The notes below the pieces were generated by a model, which ran no database searches, had not been told where the DNA came from, and saw only the letters and a program-made list of their open reading frames with translations. A stretch of 64,000 nt of DNA, taken from assembly GCF_029016285.1 (NCBI RefSeq), contig NZ_CP091975.1, forward strand, positions 2,046,001-2,110,000, given 5' to 3'. The translations under genes and the position numbers were made by a program. Shown piece by piece: positions 1-8,303 of the stretch; within the stretch, counting starts at the first letter, position 1, and the number at the start of each line of letters is the position of its first letter. The DNA comes from Vibrio sp. DW001. GTDB lineage: Bacteria; Pseudomonadota; Gammaproteobacteria; Enterobacterales; Vibrionaceae.

Positions 1-17
1 GGCTGAGCATAAATCAT
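1..17 (-). CDS. Start of a leftward gene (partial, product unknown)
   Basis: Only the first five codons (MIYAQ) are inside the window. The ATG at 17-15 is preceded on the minus strand by a strong ribosome binding site (AAGGAAGG about 7 nt upstream). A sigma-54 type promoter 85 bases further upstream points the same way. No product can be named. By analogy with other AcoR-type loci it may be the target operon of the activator that starts at 273. Confidence 0.35.
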
Positions 18-101
18 AGGTCATCCTTCCTTTAGATACATTTCATCATTCGTTTCATCGTTTGTTGTGTGCTCTATTTTTATTGAACACTGACATCTGT
101 A

Positions 102-119
102 ACGCAATTCACACGCCAA
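102..119 (-). promoter_or_regulatory. Sigma-54 (-24/-12) promoter pointing left
   Basis: On the minus strand the sequence reads TTGGCGTG-N4-TTGC. GG is at 117-116 and GC at 105-104, exactly 10 bases apart, matching the YTGGCACG-N4-TTGCW consensus well. The predicted start of transcription is near 92, giving a leader of about 75 nt before the ATG at 17. It lies between that gene and the divergent sigma-54 activator gene, the usual arrangement for an enhancer-binding protein and its target. Confidence 0.65.
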
Positions 120-272
120 CATGTTAGAACTTGCTGTAATTAAATAGTAACAGTATGATTACATATAATTAACATTAACTAGCAGCGGGCTAACATCGCC
201 CAACAATACCCTGTTCACTTTGTTCAACTGTCTTAAAGTGGCACACCAGAAACGTTACATTTTGGAACACTT

Positions 273-2045
273 ATGAATCTTCAAATCGACGACACCATTG
301 ATTGGCTGAACAATTCATGGCACAGAAGCAGTGAAGCAGGGCTAAGAGAGAATCGACTTCCCGACGATATTCGATTGGAAAGCTTTCAACTTAGCGAAAG
401 AAGAGATAACGCTAAGAAGCTGATTAACGGATTGGAGAAATACGCGCTACCCCTTTTTAACCAGATGTTTGCTCGAACCAATAGCCGACTGATACTAACC
501 GACATACAAGGTGTAATTTTAGGTTCATGGGGCTTAGAAAAATTTGCCAACCGCCTCACCTCGATTGCATTAGAAAGTGGCGTTTGCTGGCAGGAAAACC
601 TGAAGGGAACGAACGCGATAGGAACCGCCATTATAGAGGCCAAGCCAATATCCATCATTGGCAATCAACACTTTATCCATCAACATCGATTTATCAGTTG
701 CTCTGCAAGCCCCATCTTCAATCATCAAGGCGAAATGCTCGGAATTTTAGACATTACCAGTGAGCAGCAGGTGCATCACTCCAATACCCAACTTCTAATT
801 CAAAGCATGATTCAGAAGATAGAAAATAGCCTGTTATTTGGCATACCAAATGGCACAATTCGGGTTGATATCGCTTGTGATAAAGCACTGCTTGATAGTG
901 GATGGCAGGGTATTATGATTGCCAATGAAGCCGGCGAAGTCATCGCCCACAACCAACTGGCATCTCAACTTTTGGATCATCAAGAAATAATAGGTGCACC
1001 TCTGGAGCATCTGTTAAAACACGAAGCCACCCCATTTGTGTACCGTTTACATCCTCAGTCAACAAAACCTATTCCAAAATCAGTTACCTATTCTCCTTCT
1101 AGCGAACTACACCAAGGGGATGAACGCATTGAAAATGCCTGGCAACAAGCGTGCAAGGTCATCGACAAACAGATCAATCTGTTGATCTTAGGCGAGACCG
1201 GAGTTGGTAAAGGCGAGTTTGTTAAAGCACTTCATCAACAGAGTAAGCGCAAGCAGTCCCCCCTTGTGATTGTTAATTGTGGCGCACTGCCTAAAGATTT
1301 GATTGAGTCAGAGTTGTTTGGTTATGCACCAGGGGCATTTACCGGAGCAAGCCACAAAGGCTATCAAGGAAAAATACGTCAGGCAGACAAAGGCACTCTT
1401 TTTTTAGATGAAATTGCCGACATGCCGCTCGAAGCGCAGTGTCGTCTGTTACACTTTCTCCAAGAAAAAGAAGTGGTTCCGGTAGGTTCTAATCAGACCT
1501 ATCACGTGGATATTCAAATCATCGCCGCCACACACAAGAATATAGAGCAGCTTATAGCAGAAGGTCGTTTTCGACAGGATCTCTATTACCGATTAAATGG
1601 CCTAGTTTTTCACCTGCCTTCGTTAAGAGAAAGAAAAGACAAGGTTGCCCTGATTAAAAAAATTCACAGCAAACACTGTAAGAACGAACAAAAGCTGGAC
1701 AAGGATTTATTGATCCTGCTCGAAGATTTTACTTGGCCCGGAAATATAAGAGAATTAGACAACGTATTGCACGTTGCAACGCTGCTCGCGTGCGATGAAC
1801 CCAAACTTATGCTCAAACATATTCCCGACCACATCAGCGCTTCATTGCAATCTTTAAATCAAACGAGCCCGTTAGGTACGGAAGCTAGAGGTGAAGATAT
1901 TAGCCTTCAAGAAACCGTCGAAGATACATTAATTAAAATCTATCGGGCCAATAACGGTAACATCAGTAAAACGTCTAAAATCCTTAGTATCAGCAGAAAT
2001 ACTATCTACAGGAAATTGAAAAAGCTTGGTGTTTTGCCAAGCTAA
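273..2045 (+). CDS. Sigma-54-dependent transcriptional activator, AcoR-like
   Basis: A 590-residue enhancer-binding protein. An N-terminal GAF-type sensory region (about 45-200) is followed by a PAS-like stretch. The AAA+ domain has Walker A GETGVGKGE from residue 307, the sigma-54 contact loop GAFTGA at 354-359 and Walker B GTLFLDEIADM. A Fis-type helix-turn-helix ends the protein (NISKTSKILSISRNTIYRK). There is no receiver domain, so it probably senses a small ligand directly, as AcoR-family acetoin or alcohol regulators do. The start has a GGAA motif upstream. The divergent sigma-54 promoter at 102-119 makes the gene left of the window its likely target. The ligand is unknown. Confidence 0.9.
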   Translation: MNLQIDDTIDWLNNSWHRSSEAGLRENRLPDDIRLESFQLSERRDNAKKLINGLEKYALPLFNQMFARTNSRLILTDIQGVILGSWGLEKFANRLTSIALESGVCWQENLKGTNAIGTAIIEAKPISIIGNQHFIHQHRFISCSASPIFNHQGEMLGILDITSEQQVHHSNTQLLIQSMIQKIENSLLFGIPNGTIRVDIACDKALLDSGWQGIMIANEAGEVIAHNQLASQLLDHQEIIGAPLEHLLKHEATPFVYRLHPQSTKPIPKSVTYSPSSELHQGDERIENAWQQACKVIDKQINLLILGETGVGKGEFVKALHQQSKRKQSPLVIVNCGALPKDLIESELFGYAPGAFTGASHKGYQGKIRQADKGTLFLDEIADMPLEAQCRLLHFLQEKEVVPVGSNQTYHVDIQIIAATHKNIEQLIAEGRFRQDLYYRLNGLVFHLPSLRERKDKVALIKKIHSKHCKNEQKLDKDLLILLEDFTWPGNIRELDNVLHVATLLACDEPKLMLKHIPDHISASLQSLNQTSPLGTEARGEDISLQETVEDTLIKIYRANNGNISKTSKILSISRNTIYRKLKKLGVLPS

Positions 2046-2051
2046 CGTCAT

Positions 2052-2747
2052 TTAGGCGTCATAATAATAATAATTAACACACTGGTCTGCGAGCAAGTCC
2101 AAAGAGTCCAATGCTTTCGCCATTTTGTCCGCTGGCAATGTATCAAATGCTAATGGTATTTCGGTGCAGCCAAGTACAACACCATCGGCGCCTTTATTAA
2201 TTAGACTGTCAAAAACAGGTTCCATTAACCTTCTTCCCTGCTCTATCTGACCAGCTTTAACACAGTATATTCCTTCCATAACCTGAAACTGTTCTTTTGC
2301 CGTTGGTAAAATAGCCTGCATTCCACGAATCTCGATGGCATTGGTATAAATGCCCGTTTGTATGGTTGCATTGGTAGCCAATACGCCCACTCGACACATC
2401 TGTCGACGGCTAGCTTCATTCATCACTGCGTCAATGATGCTAATAAACGGAACCCTTTCATTGTGGCTGAGTTTGTCCAACCAGTAATGAGCGGTATTAC
2501 AAGGTATCACTACCTTTGTGGCACCAGAATTTTTTAAGTTCATTAGGTTTTTTAGCATTTTTTCCAACGGATTTTCACCGTTTTCCAGGATATGCTTAGT
2601 CCGATCAGGAATAACAGGGTCATTCGAAATAATCATAGACATATGTTCTTGGTCAGAACAGGCCGGGCTTTTTTCTACTATACGCTTAACAAAGTCAACC
2701 GTAGCCATTGGGCCCATACCCCCTAAAACACCTAACTTCTTATCCAT
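2052..2747 (-). CDS. Aspartate/glutamate racemase family protein
   Basis: A 231-residue cytoplasmic enzyme of the Asp/Glu racemase superfamily (YgeA/RacD-like). The N-terminal motif is LGGMGPMATVDF. The two catalytic cysteines are in IPCNTAHYW and VVLGCTEIPL. Family members interconvert L- and D-amino acids without a cofactor by a two-base mechanism; the substrate here cannot be read from the sequence. A clear AAGGAG ribosome binding site precedes ATG 2747. It is divergent from a LysR regulator, and a PLP enzyme possibly acting on D-amino acids follows that regulator, so a small D-amino-acid module is likely. Confidence 0.88.
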   Translation of the reverse strand: MDKKLGVLGGMGPMATVDFVKRIVEKSPACSDQEHMSMIISNDPVIPDRTKHILENGENPLEKMLKNLMNLKNSGATKVVIPCNTAHYWLDKLSHNERVPFISIIDAVMNEASRRQMCRVGVLATNATIQTGIYTNAIEIRGMQAILPTAKEQFQVMEGIYCVKAGQIEQGRRLMEPVFDSLINKGADGVVLGCTEIPLAFDTLPADKMAKALDSLDLLADQCVNYYYYDA

Positions 2748-2809
2748 ATTCGCTCCTTATCTAGGCACAAATTAACAAAAATAATCCTTGATAAGAAATG
2801 AAATAACTG

Positions 2810-2839
2810 GCATACCTATGCATAAATCGCATAGCTATG
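2810..2839. promoter_or_regulatory. Direct repeat, likely LysR operator
   Basis: Two 11-bp copies, GCATACCTATG at 2810-2820 and GCATAGCTATG at 2829-2839, differ at one base and lie 19 bp apart in the short racemase/lysR divergent region. LysR-type proteins commonly bind such paired sites. The second copy overlaps the first possible ATG of the LysR gene, which fits autorepression or a slightly later start. Confidence 0.45.
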
Positions 2840-3763
2840 AATGTATCTCTGATGTTAAATATCGAAACAAAGTGGTTGCTGGATTTTTTAAAACTGGCCG
2901 AAATCCGCAACTTCTCTAAAGCGGCAATCGAACGAAACGTAACTCAGTCAGCATTTAGTCGCCGCATACAGGCACTCGAAAATGCGGTGGGATGCCAACT
3001 TTTTGATAGAGATAAAACACCGGTTGGGTTAACCCAAAGTGGCAAGGAATTTCGAACCAGTGCTCGCTCTCTCATCATTCAACTTGAATATGAGTTAGAG
3101 CGTCTTAACGATCTCTCTATTCTAGGGAACCAAAAAGTAAGCATCGTAGCTGGCCACTCAATAGCGACCGATATCCTACCGTTGTTCAAATTCAATCTGT
3201 TTGCAGAAGAACAAGAAGTCATTTTGGATGTACGCGCGATCGATGTTGATGATGCAGTAAAAATGTTAGAAGAGAGCGCTTGCGATATTGTATTAAGCTA
3301 TAAAAACCCTCAGTTGCTTGCTGAACCCTATCTGGCACATAAACTTGGCGAATCTAAAAACTATTGTGTCAGTGTATTATCCGATTCAAAACCAAAATAC
3401 TCATTATCCGAAACCATTGTTACACCGCTTATCATGCATTCGACCTCCAGCTATATGGGCAGATTAACTCGTCAAACGAGCAGTCACTACGCCCTTAAAC
3501 CGATTTTTTCTTCATCCATGACCGATCTTGTTAAGGCGTTGGTACTGCAAGGCGAAGGCATTGGCTGGTTACCAGATTACGCTATCATTGACGAACTGAA
3601 GCAGAATAAACTCGTTATATTACATCCCGAAGAAGCAACCTTAAATACCGAACTATACGCCTACCGTTCTAAAACCAAGCTCCACCCAGCAGGAGAACGG
3701 GTTTGGAAACGTATATGCGAACACCAAACTATATTTTCGCCCAATCACAAAACCAGCGACTAG
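2837..3763 (+). CDS. LysR-family transcriptional regulator
   Basis: A 308-residue LTTR. The N-terminal winged HTH (about residues 10-70; FSKAAIERNVTQSAFSRRIQ) is followed by a periplasmic-binding-like effector domain from about 95 to 295. It resembles the YjiE/HypT-type subgroup in its start (TKWLLDFLKLAEIRNFSKAA), but I would not assign that name. The start is uncertain: ATG 2837 or ATG 2852, neither with a good ribosome binding site. It is divergent from the racemase, and the PLP enzyme gene follows 50 bases downstream, so both are likely targets. Confidence 0.88.
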   Translation: MNVSLMLNIETKWLLDFLKLAEIRNFSKAAIERNVTQSAFSRRIQALENAVGCQLFDRDKTPVGLTQSGKEFRTSARSLIIQLEYELERLNDLSILGNQKVSIVAGHSIATDILPLFKFNLFAEEQEVILDVRAIDVDDAVKMLEESACDIVLSYKNPQLLAEPYLAHKLGESKNYCVSVLSDSKPKYSLSETIVTPLIMHSTSSYMGRLTRQTSSHYALKPIFSSSMTDLVKALVLQGEGIGWLPDYAIIDELKQNKLVILHPEEATLNTELYAYRSKTKLHPAGERVWKRICEHQTIFSPNHKTSD

Positions 3764-3813
3764 GCGTCATATCCAACATCAAATCACTGGTATAGATTGA
3801 GAATTGGTTTACT

Positions 3814-4761
3814 ATGTGCAACCGAATTTTGCAGCAGATAGCCATAGATCCAATGAAATTATCTGAAAGCCCAATTACTCAACACCGTTTTAACGGACTC
3901 ACTTTTTTTGTAAAAAGAGATGATCTCTTACACCATCAGTTCTCTGGTAACAAGGCACGAAAATTCATGTCTTTGTTAACGGGAGATTTTCTCCATATAA
4001 AAAATTTGATTGGCTATGGTTCCGTTCAGGCAAACTCGTTGTACTCTCTCTCGGCACTTTGTGCGATAAAGAAATGGAAACTGACCTTTTATGTTGACCA
4101 TATTCCAAGTTATGTGAAAAAAAAACCAACCGGGAATTATCGAGGCGCTCTCGACTTGGGTGCAAACATCGTCGACCTGTCGCAATTAGAAGATAGAGAT
4201 GGACGCCACACCAGTACTTATATTGACGATAATTTTGCTGATATAGCAGATACGTTGATTGTGCCGGAAGGCGGTCGATCTACAATGGCAGAACAAGGCG
4301 TTAAAACCCTCGCCCAAGAAATACTTAATTGGAAATTAATGGAACGATGCAACAACCTCGTCGTCGCACTTCCATCAGGTACAGGAACAACAGCTCTCTA
4401 TTTACAAAAACATCTGGAACAAGCAGACATAGAGGTCATCACATGTGCCTGCGTAGGTGATAAAAAATACCTCGTCGAGCAGTTTTTGGAAGTCGATAGC
4501 AAAGCCACTCAACCGACGATAATTGGTACCGACAAAAAGCATCACTTTGGCCGATTATACAAAGATGAATATGCTTTATGGCAAACATTAGAATCACAAA
4601 CCCAGATAGAGTTTGATCTTCTTTATGACCCATTTATGTGGAAAAACTTGTTAGATTGGCTGTCGGAGAATCCAAATAAGACCGTACTTTATGTCCATCA
4701 GGGGGGCATTTTAGGTAATGAGAGTATGGTTGGCCGTTATCGCCACTGGTTATCTATCTAA
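3814..4761 (+). CDS. PLP enzyme, ACC deaminase / D-cysteine desulfhydrase family
   Basis: 315 residues of the tryptophan-synthase-beta fold (type II PLP). The motif VKRDDLLHHQFSGNKARKF near residues 32-50 carries the PLP-binding lysine, probably the K of SGNKARK. A serine/asparagine loop (GYGSVQAN) and a phosphate-binding stretch (ALPSGTGTTAL) follow. Relatives deaminate 1-aminocyclopropane-1-carboxylate or desulfhydrate D-cysteine; distant relatives act on other D-amino acids, so the substrate is open. The racemase next door suggests D-amino-acid use. No convincing ribosome binding site is visible at ATG 3814; ATG 3853 is an alternative. Confidence 0.82.
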   Translation: MCNRILQQIAIDPMKLSESPITQHRFNGLTFFVKRDDLLHHQFSGNKARKFMSLLTGDFLHIKNLIGYGSVQANSLYSLSALCAIKKWKLTFYVDHIPSYVKKKPTGNYRGALDLGANIVDLSQLEDRDGRHTSTYIDDNFADIADTLIVPEGGRSTMAEQGVKTLAQEILNWKLMERCNNLVVALPSGTGTTALYLQKHLEQADIEVITCACVGDKKYLVEQFLEVDSKATQPTIIGTDKKHHFGRLYKDEYALWQTLESQTQIEFDLLYDPFMWKNLLDWLSENPNKTVLYVHQGGILGNESMVGRYRHWLSI

Positions 4762-4777
4762 TGCCCAATGAGATGCG

Positions 4778-5191
4778 TTACTGTTCTGTGTCAACAATGA
4801 TTTTATTAACTAAAACACCCTTTTCGAAGGTCAGTCTAAGCTCTTGCGTGTAGTGCATGAATTCTATTTCGAAATCGAAATCGAGCAACTCACCATAGGG
4901 TAGACAAAGCGTGTCGCTAAACCAATCCGCGAATACTGATTGGTCGCCTGCCATTCGATACATTCCCTCAAGTGATTTTAGATATAAGCCGTCGCCCTCA
5001 ACCTCCCAAACCCCCACGTATTGTCTCCAGCATGCCGTAGAAAAACAAAAATCATCGGCGTCAATTGCTTCTTTCAATGCATCATCCGTGAGCTCTATCA
5101 CTCTACCATCGGATAAAGGTAAAGAAATACACCCTGGCATATCGTAACTCTGACCCTGATATAGACATCGTTCCTTTATTTGTGCTGTCAT
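4778..5191 (-). CDS. Hypothetical cytoplasmic protein
   Basis: 137 residues, acidic, with no signal peptide or membrane segment. Several conserved-looking aromatic and acidic stretches (CWRQYVGVWEVEGDGLYLKSL, with downstream WFSDTLCLPYGELLDFDF) suggest a compact beta-rich domain. The segment VWEVEGDGLYL recalls small proteins annotated only as hypothetical in marine bacteria. I do not recognise a function. It is convergent with the PLP enzyme gene, 16 bases away. Confidence 0.6.
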   Translation of the reverse strand: MTAQIKERCLYQGQSYDMPGCISLPLSDGRVIELTDDALKEAIDADDFCFSTACWRQYVGVWEVEGDGLYLKSLEGMYRMAGDQSVFADWFSDTLCLPYGELLDFDFEIEFMHYTQELRLTFEKGVLVNKIIVDTEQ

Positions 5192-5386
5192 GCTGAACCC
5201 TGTGGTTAAAGTGCTTAAACGCTAACGCTCCCGTACCCTAAATTCTATTAAGGTTAGAACTTACTCGTTCTGTTTGAGCTGATATTTGTATAGACAGTTC
5301 ACTATAGATTCAAAGCGATAAAATAACCAAAGAGGACATGTGAAATTTTGAAGTAAGTGGCGAACACATGTCGCCACTGTATTTGA

Positions 5387-5605
5387 TTAGTGGGTAGTTC
5401 CAGATGGATTAACACCAAATTCAGATTGCTCGTAAACTTTATCAAAGCGTTTTTGCTTTTTCTGAGTATGATCTGAGTTCGTCGGTGATCTTCTTTCGGT
5501 TAAAGCAATATTCCGTTCGTGCTCTCTAGATGAGCGAACAAACTCTGGATTATTCAATGCTTGCTTTCGTAGTTTATTCACGCGTTCAATTGTGTCAGCC
5601 AACAT
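5387..5605 (-). CDS. Small SOS-regulated hypothetical protein
   Basis: 72 residues, highly charged and hydrophilic, with no membrane segment. The N-terminal half (LADTIERVNKLRKQALNN) could form an amphipathic helix; the rest is rich in R, K, E, S and T and is probably disordered. A strong AAAGGAG ribosome binding site precedes ATG 5605. The promoter region holds a near-ideal LexA box over the -10 element, so expression should be DNA-damage inducible. I do not recognise the family. Size and charge would suit a nucleic-acid-binding or inhibitor protein, but that is only inference. Confidence 0.7.
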   Translation of the reverse strand: MLADTIERVNKLRKQALNNPEFVRSSREHERNIALTERRSPTNSDHTQKKQKRFDKVYEQSEFGVNPSGTTH

Positions 5606-5627
5606 AGTTTGTCTCCTTTGCTATTAC

Positions 5628-5671
5628 TACTGTGTATACATACAGTATAGAGAAATTCTAAAGTTAGTCAA
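5628..5671 (-). promoter_or_regulatory. Sigma-70 promoter with overlapping LexA (SOS) box
   Basis: The LexA box at 5628-5647 reads TACTG-N10-CAGTA, with an alternating T/A-rich core, and matches the gammaproteobacterial consensus in both outer pentamers. On the minus strand a -35 TTGACT (5671-5666), a 16-bp spacer and a -10 TATACT (5649-5644) form a good promoter, and the box overlaps the -10. It lies 23 bp upstream of the small gene starting at 5605. LexA binding here would block RNA polymerase until DNA damage. Confidence 0.85.
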
Positions 5672-5764
5672 ACCTAGAGGTTGAAAAAGCCCCATTTTAC
5701 GGGCTACATCAAATTTGAATTTATAGACTATGACGACAGAGTAAGTAAACGCCAAGATGCGACT

Positions 5765-5792
5765 GGGGCGTAATGAGAAATCATTACGCCCC
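5765..5792. terminator. Perfect 12-bp hairpin downstream of fasciclin gene
   Basis: GGGGCGTAATGA and its exact complement flank a GAAA loop. It lies 28 bases past the stop of the fasciclin gene. The T-rich tail (TTAATTTGGTTGTTT) is on the plus strand, whereas the fasciclin gene is read on the minus strand, so it may act as an mRNA-stabilising 3' hairpin or a bidirectional terminator rather than a textbook one. Confidence 0.55.
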
Positions 5793-5819
5793 TTAATTTG
5801 GTTGTTTAGATTAATTCTA

Positions 5820-6332
5820 CTATTTCGGTAAGATTACACTGTCGATTACGTGAATCACACCATTACTAGCCGCTACATCGGTAGCGATAACATTCGCGTT
5901 ATCAACCATTACTTTTGAGCCCATCACTTTGATAGTGACCTTTTGACCTTGTACAGTTTTAGCACTCGTCAATTTTACTACATCTGCGGCCATCACTTTT
6001 CCTGGAACAACGTGGTAAGTCAGAATAGCAATTAATTGATCTTTATTTTCTGGCTTCAGAAGGGTTTCTACCGTGCCGGCAGGCAACTTAGCAAAAGCTT
6101 CATCTGTAGGAGCAAACACCGTGAACGGTCCGTCACTTTTCAAGGTATCGACTAATCCTGCGGCTTGTACTGCGGCAACAAGCGTATTAAACGAACCATT
6201 CTCAACGGCTACGTCTACAATGTCTTTTTTCATCATACCATCGCTATGTTTCATATCCTTGTTACTTGAACAAGCTACAAGAGCGAAACTAATCACGACG
6301 AATGTAAATGCTGATATCATTTTCTTAAACAT
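5820..6332 (-). CDS. Fasciclin (FAS1) domain lipoprotein
   Basis: 170 residues. A lipoprotein signal peptide ends in the lipobox LVAC (Cys 21). One FAS1 domain fills residues about 38-169, with the H1 motif [14 protein letters not shown] and the H2 motif [16 protein letters not shown]1 domains mediate adhesion or extracellular matrix contact; single-domain bacterial lipoproteins of this type are common and mostly uncharacterised. A short charged linker ([12 protein letters not shown]) separates the lipid anchor from the domain. It has no obvious operon partner and is followed by the 5765-5792 hairpin. Confidence 0.92.
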   Translation of the reverse strand: MFKKMISAFTFVVISFALVACSSNKDMKHSDGMMKKDIVDVAVENGSFNTLVAAVQAAGLVDTLKSDGPFTVFAPTDEAFAKLPAGTVETLLKPENKDQLIAILTYHVVPGKVMAADVVKLTSAKTVQGQKVTIKVMGSKVMVDNANVIATDVAASNGVIHVIDSVILPK

Positions 6333-6462
6333 AATCTTATCCCTTTGAAGTAAATGTCATTATTGTTGTGCTTAGATGTCGATAAGTAATACGGCACCAT
6401 TTCAAAGAAGGATCATTTTTATTTCTATTTTTATTTTCACTCCAAAAAAATAGGTTCAATGT

Positions 6463-6903
6463 TCAAGGATTATGGGGCTTATTATTAAGGTCTGGTTGGC
6501 TATCAATACACGTTAATGACACGCTTTCACTGTCCCCTCTCATACCAAAATTTTGGTGATTACTTGATCGAGCGCTTTTCGACTGCTGACAATTAAGGAT
6601 TAAGCTTTCTTCATTAAATCTAACCGAAGAACGTCTGACCCAGACTAAACCTACTCGTCTAATATTAATTAAAACTCTAGAGGTTTCTTCCTTTTGAACG
6701 ATGAAGGGTGGTAATGGTAGTTTTTCAACGGACATTATTTTCCATGAACCATCGGTAAACTCAACGTCTATTGCAGGTTCAATCCATTGTTCCACCAACA
6801 AAGTAGCACTAACTGACGCTGTCATGCATAGTGTGATAGACAAGAGAATCATACACTTCACAAAGTTGATCATCGTTCCTAATGCACTTAGGTTAATCTT
6901 CAT
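6463..6903 (-). CDS. Small exported hypothetical protein, CHASE2-linked
   Basis: About 146 residues, of unknown function. The N-terminal hydrophobic segment (FVKCMILLSITLCMTASVSA) is a likely signal peptide. The mature part is short and beta-rich (LLVEQWIEPAIDVEFTDGSW). The C-terminal tail is polar and Asn/Pro rich. ATG 6903 is preferred over the GTG at 6915 because GGAGAGG lies 9 nt before it. The start overlaps the end of the CHASE2 gene by 11 bases, so the two are translationally coupled and the protein probably works with the CHASE2 protein in the periplasm. Confidence 0.65.
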   Translation of the reverse strand: MKINLSALGTMINFVKCMILLSITLCMTASVSATLLVEQWIEPAIDVEFTDGSWKIMSVEKLPLPPFIVQKEETSRVLINIRRVGLVWVRRSSVRFNEESLILNCQQSKSARSSNHQNFGMRGDSESVSLTCIDSQPDLNNKPHNP

Positions 6904-8254
6904 GTTTCGTCTCACCTCTCCACTCCCCCATTCGCCTTTCTAGTCGCTCTATTAGCTGAATGCCTAACCAACCCAGAGCCAAAATAGAGACCCAACTAGC
7001 GGGCGCTAGATGAAACACACCATATGCAAAAAACAGAACAACAATTACATAAAAAAGACTTGATAACAGAAGCTTGCTTTTTATACACATCAACACTTTA
7101 TGTTTATAGGCAAAGCTTCTTACCGCCACCAACAATGTGATATACAGTGTCCACACAATCATATTGATATATTCAGCGTTTGGGTCATCTCGAATATACT
7201 CATTTTGATCGACCATCAAGTTATCAAGTGCCATTGCGTGAAAAAAAACACCGGGCATCGCACCGTGTACTGGTGAAATAACATAGTCATGTATCCCTTC
7301 TATTTGACCGCCGACCAATACAATACTGCCTTGAACCCAACGTTTGAGTTGTTGCCGCTCTTCATCGATTGGGGAACGGGCTAACGCCATAAGCTCATCA
7401 ATATAGAGCACCCTTTGAGGTGGACATATTTTTTGCTCCTGTTGATCATCCTTCATCGGTATGATGTTGTTAATAACCTTATTTAGGCTACTCCAAACAA
7501 CGCCATACCAAGAGGTATCTAATTGTATACACTCATCTTTACGATGGGATAGCAAGACTGGCGCTGCTATTCCACTCCATCGAACACTAATGGGGTGTTT
7601 TTCATCCCGTATAGGTGATTCACACTCTCTATTTTTACAATATTCTTGATATAGCACGTTAACAGTGGTCGCCACTTCATGGGTATAAAGTGGATATAAC
7701 TCTGCTCGTTCTTCCCATCCATTAGGAACCAAAGAAACCGACGGACCTAACGCGTCCCTGACCTCTTTTTCCATGACGGTGTCAGCTTTACCCTGTGCAA
7801 AATAGAGAGGAACATTTGTGGCGGAACGTGCGGCATTTAACTTCGCGATTGCTCTGTCAAAACTATCATCCAAGGCACGTTTCTTCATCCACATTACGTC
7901 GTAGAATACCGCCATAGGAGATTGCGCCATTATCGCGGTTAGCATGTTAACTTGATCCAAATAAGAAAGCGGCCAGTCGTTGGATTGCCAAATCTCGGGA
8001 TAGAGGTTTTCTATTGCTTTATCATTGAACAAAACAACCAGAATGTTGGGCTGACTTTTCGCCGAATCGTAGGAATGTGCCATGAGCTTGTAGATGGCTT
8101 GCTCACCAGCTCGTTCACTGGCACTGCCAATTCCAAAAGGGTCACTAAAAATAATCCACGCGCCAAGCAGGAACAGCATCGACCACTGAATCATAAAATT
8201 ATATTTTTGGTAGAACAGGTTCAGTGCAACTTTCCATTGCTGATTTATTTTCAT
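6893..8254 (-). CDS. CHASE2 domain membrane protein without output domain
   Basis: 453 residues. The N-terminal membrane anchor is at about 20-38. The extracytoplasmic CHASE2 sensory domain spans about 45-350; its hallmarks are ILVVLFNDKAIENL, NDWPLSYLD and AVFYDVMWMKK. Three C-terminal membrane helices lie near 365-385, 397-418 and 422-442. CHASE2 is normally the sensor part of kinases, cyclases or GGDEF proteins; here the protein ends about 12 residues after the last helix, so no enzymatic output is present. The gene lies 49 bases after the caspase gene and overlaps the next one, so it probably signals to, or scaffolds, the exported caspase. Confidence 0.88.
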   Translation of the reverse strand: MKINQQWKVALNLFYQKYNFMIQWSMLFLLGAWIIFSDPFGIGSASERAGEQAIYKLMAHSYDSAKSQPNILVVLFNDKAIENLYPEIWQSNDWPLSYLDQVNMLTAIMAQSPMAVFYDVMWMKKRALDDSFDRAIAKLNAARSATNVPLYFAQGKADTVMEKEVRDALGPSVSLVPNGWEERAELYPLYTHEVATTVNVLYQEYCKNRECESPIRDEKHPISVRWSGIAAPVLLSHRKDECIQLDTSWYGVVWSSLNKVINNIIPMKDDQQEQKICPPQRVLYIDELMALARSPIDEERQQLKRWVQGSIVLVGGQIEGIHDYVISPVHGAMPGVFFHAMALDNLMVDQNEYIRDDPNAEYINMIVWTLYITLLVAVRSFAYKHKVLMCIKSKLLLSSLFYVIVVLFFAYGVFHLAPASWVSILALGWLGIQLIERLERRMGEWRGETKHED

Positions 8255-8303
8255 TGCCTAACCTTCATTTGCTCTTACATACCTTTGTTCATTCTCATAA
8301 AAC

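Noticed and set aside
239..253. Rightward sigma-54 promoter before the AcoR-like gene
   Set aside because: TGGCAC matches the -24 element, but the position 10 bases on is AC and not GC, with no TTGC nearby.
2808..2822. Sigma-54 element before the LysR gene
   Set aside because: GG and GC are 9 bases apart instead of 10; the direct repeat explains this sequence better.
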